A DNA stretch of 64,000 nt, taken from assembly GCA_934202005.1 (NCBI GenBank), contig CAKPXP010000001.1, positions 248,001-312,000 of the forward strand, read 5' to 3'. Below, one piece after another: positions 62,309 through 64,000 of the stretch. The notes under the pieces were generated by a model. The model did not search any database. It was not told where the DNA came from and saw nothing but the letters and a program-made list of their open reading frames with translations. A program made the translations under genes and the position numbers. Position 1 is the first letter of the stretch; every line of letters begins with the position of its first letter. This DNA comes from an uncultured Selenomonas sp. Lineage in GTDB: Bacteria; Bacillota; Negativicutes; Selenomonadales; Selenomonadaceae.

Positions 62309-63794
62309 TACGCCTGGTAAGGAAGCAATCACACAAGCGGAAGCGCGTGTGCTCGAAGATCTCAGAGCCAAGCGCCGTGCCCGGCAGTTCGACCGCTGGC
62401 TGGGCTGGGCCATCGTGGCCGTGGGCTTTGCGCTCGCGCTCTCCCCGGGGGCGGCGACGGCAGCGCTGCTCGTCGGCAGCGCGCTGACGCTCTGGCGGCT
62501 GCGCGCAGACCCCGCGATGCATTTTCGACGGCTGCCCTTCGACATTCCGGTGCTGATCTTCGCCGGCTTCGGCGCGGCGTCCATCCTCGTCTCACCGGAT
62601 CTCGCGTTCAGCTTTTACAACTACTACAACCTCGTCGGCGTCTATCTGCTCATGTATTTCTTCATCGGGCAGAACCTCCGCACGGGCAGGGAGCTCAAGC
62701 TGCTCATCGCCTCGTTGACGGCCTCCGCACTGCTCTGCGTGCTCTACGGCTTCTATCAGTTCGCCTTCGGCATTGATACGAGCGCGATGAAATGGGTGGA
62801 CGGCGAGGCATTCCCCGAGCTGCGCAAGCGCGTCTTTTCCACCTGGGAGAACCCGAATATCTTCGCTGGCTATCTCGATGTCATGATGTGCCTCGTGTTC
62901 GGCGTATTCCTCCGCGTGAAGGCGCGCGGGCAGCGGCTCGTGCTGGCGCTGGCGCTGCTCGCGCTTGCCGCGTGCCTCGCCATGACGTATGCGCGCGGCG
63001 CCTGCCTGGCCATCGCGGCGGTGTTCCTGGCCTACGGCGCGCTGCGCGACTGGCGCGTGCTCGTCGGCTGCGTGCTCGCGGGCGGCGGCATCCTCGCGCT
63101 CGACCCCGCGCTGCTCGAGCGGATGACCTCGGTCTTTACGCGGCTCGACACCTCGTCTGAGATGCGCCTCGCGTTCTGGGAGAGCACGGTCGCCATGATT
63201 GCCGACCACCCGTTCCTCGGCATCGGCTGGGGGGCGTACTGGATGGTGTATCCGCTCTATGATTTCTACATGCAGGGCGCGGCGGGTACGACCATCAAGA
63301 TCGTACATGCGCACAACATGTATCTGAACTACGCGGCGGAGATCGGCATCATCGGCGCACTCGCTTTTTTCTGGTTCTTTTTCGGCACGCTGGTGACGGC
63401 ATTGCGCACGCGCTTCCTCACGCCGGAGGAGATCGAGCGGGAGGCGCAGGCGGGGCGCGCACCGCAGCCGACGGATCTCTCGCCGGAGAGCGGCATTGAC
63501 GAGGAATTGCGCGCCGTTCACGAGAGCGTTGCAGCGAGGACGGAGGCGCCCGCCTGGAATTGGGCGGCGTTTCGCGCTGAGGTATCGCACTGGGAGGAGC
63601 GCCGCCTCGCGTCCGGCTTTGCGCTCGGCATCGGCCTGGCGCTTGTGTCCATCGCCCTTAACGGCCTCACGGACGATCTGCTCTTCAATATCCCGTCCTC
63701 CATGCTCATGTGGATGCTGGCCGCCGCAGCCGCGAGCCTTTCCCTCGTGAGCAAGCGGGAGCAGGCAGCGACGAGAAAGGAGCAGCAGACATGA
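62301..63794 (+). CDS. O-antigen ligase family membrane protein
   Basis: A 497-residue polytopic membrane protein with about ten transmembrane helices. The central block [14 protein letters not shown] and the later [14 protein letters not shown] match the Wzy/WaaL O-antigen ligase fold. A cytoplasmic-like Glu/Ala/Pro-rich stretch interrupts the last helices near 375-430. Likely substrate is a lipid-linked polysaccharide, consistent with a diderm envelope; this is inference. Its stop overlaps the rex ATG. Confidence 0.8.
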   Translation: MPDTPGKEAITQAEARVLEDLRAKRRARQFDRWLGWAIVAVGFALALSPGAATAALLVGSALTLWRLRADPAMHFRRLPFDIPVLIFAGFGAASILVSPDLAFSFYNYYNLVGVYLLMYFFIGQNLRTGRELKLLIASLTASALLCVLYGFYQFAFGIDTSAMKWVDGEAFPELRKRVFSTWENPNIFAGYLDVMMCLVFGVFLRVKARGQRLVLALALLALAACLAMTYARGACLAIAAVFLAYGALRDWRVLVGCVLAGGGILALDPALLERMTSVFTRLDTSSEMRLAFWESTVAMIADHPFLGIGWGAYWMVYPLYDFYMQGAAGTTIKIVHAHNMYLNYAAEIGIIGALAFFWFFFGTLVTALRTRFLTPEEIEREAQAGRAPQPTDLSPESGIDEELRAVHESVAARTEAPAWNWAAFRAEVSHWEERRLASGFALGIGLALVSIALNGLTDDLLFNIPSSMLMWMLAAAAASLSLVSKREQAATRKEQQT

Positions 63795-64000
63795 CCACCA
63801 CGAAACGCACATCCCTGATTTCCAAGGCGACCATCGACCGTCTGCCGCTCTATTTCCGCACGCTGCGCCTCGTGCAGGACGAGGGCATCGACGTCATTTC
63901 CTCCGATGAACTCGGGCGGCGCCTCGGCATCACGCCGGAGCAGATCCGCAAGGACCTCGCGTCTTTCGGCCAGTTCGGCAAGAAAGGCGTCGGCTACTAT
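63791..64000 (+). CDS. rex: Redox-sensing transcriptional repressor Rex, start only
   Basis: The first 70 codons of Rex, a winged-helix regulator that senses the NADH/NAD+ ratio. The DNA-binding domain is visible ([51 protein letters not shown]). The NADH-binding Rossmann domain lies beyond the right edge. ATG 63791 overlaps the preceding stop (ATGA), so it belongs to the valS-folC-ligase transcript. Confidence 0.9.
   Translation, partial: MTTTKRTSLISKATIDRLPLYFRTLRLVQDEGIDVISSDELGRRLGITPEQIRKDLASFGQFGKKGVGYY

Overview
The window is chromosomal DNA from a diderm Firmicute, most likely one of the Negativicutes close to Selenomonas or Mitsuokella. The core genes are GC-rich, with Leu CTC, Ala GCG and Arg CGC dominant. 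The gene order (miaB-mutS-mutL, DUF4321-maf-radC-mreBCD-mrdA-minCDE-rodA-radical SAM-rng) is Firmicute-like. There are many TTG starts, a T-box, and a small secreted protein that looks like an outer-membrane beta-barrel. The genus is inferred and was not checked against any database.

Layout. (1) Bases 1 to about 6.8 kb are the right part of an integrated mobilizable or conjugative element with more mixed codon use. It has a MobA/MobL relaxase on the minus strand running off the left edge, an IncQ-like oriT, then rightward genes for a TraD-like accessory protein, a coiled-coil protein, topoisomerase III, SSB and three small unknown proteins, closed by a terminator. A 122-codon ORF with good expression signals lies entirely inside the relaxase gene in another frame. 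(2) 6.9-13.7 kb: tRNA modification and mismatch repair (miaB, mutS, mutL) and an RsmJ-like methyltransferase. (3) 13.7-15.7 kb: RNase J behind a long structured leader or separate ncRNA. (4) 15.8-16.1 kb: a small unknown minus-strand gene. (5) 16.2-31.6 kb: dnaE, then the envelope and division cluster. (6) 31.8-38.4 kb: rng, an unknown minus-strand gene, a MetF-like gene with nfnAB, a DEDDh exonuclease and a DUF523 protein. (7) 38.6-43.5 kb: a beta-barrel-like secreted protein, a BirA-type biotin operon (bioY-bioD-bioA), a ZIP transporter and thioredoxin. (8) 44.1-46.1 kb: an alpha/beta hydrolase and rarA with codon usage unlike the rest. (9) 46.2-49.1 kb: a VOC-family protein, ligA and rpmB. 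(10) 49.3-57.9 kb: a complete sulfate uptake and activation operon (sbp-cysT-cysW-cysA, aprA/aprB-like genes, cysD, cysN). (11) 58.0-64.0 kb: T-box-controlled valS, folC, an O-antigen ligase family protein and the start of rex.

How the genes work together. The sulfate operon imports sulfate, activates it to APS (CysDN) and probably reduces APS directly with an AprAB-type enzyme. The C-terminal part of CysN looks like a decayed APS kinase, which fits a route that does not need PAPS. MreBCD, PBP2, RodA and MinCDE form the rod-shape and division-site machinery. MutSL and LigA support DNA repair.

A dispersed palindromic repeat of about 165 bp, with terminal inverted repeats and a strong internal stem-loop, occurs three times intact and once as a deleted form. 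It sits inside or at the end of operons and is one of the more notable non-coding signals. Stop-free minus-strand frames under the GC-rich genes are codon-bias shadows and were not annotated.
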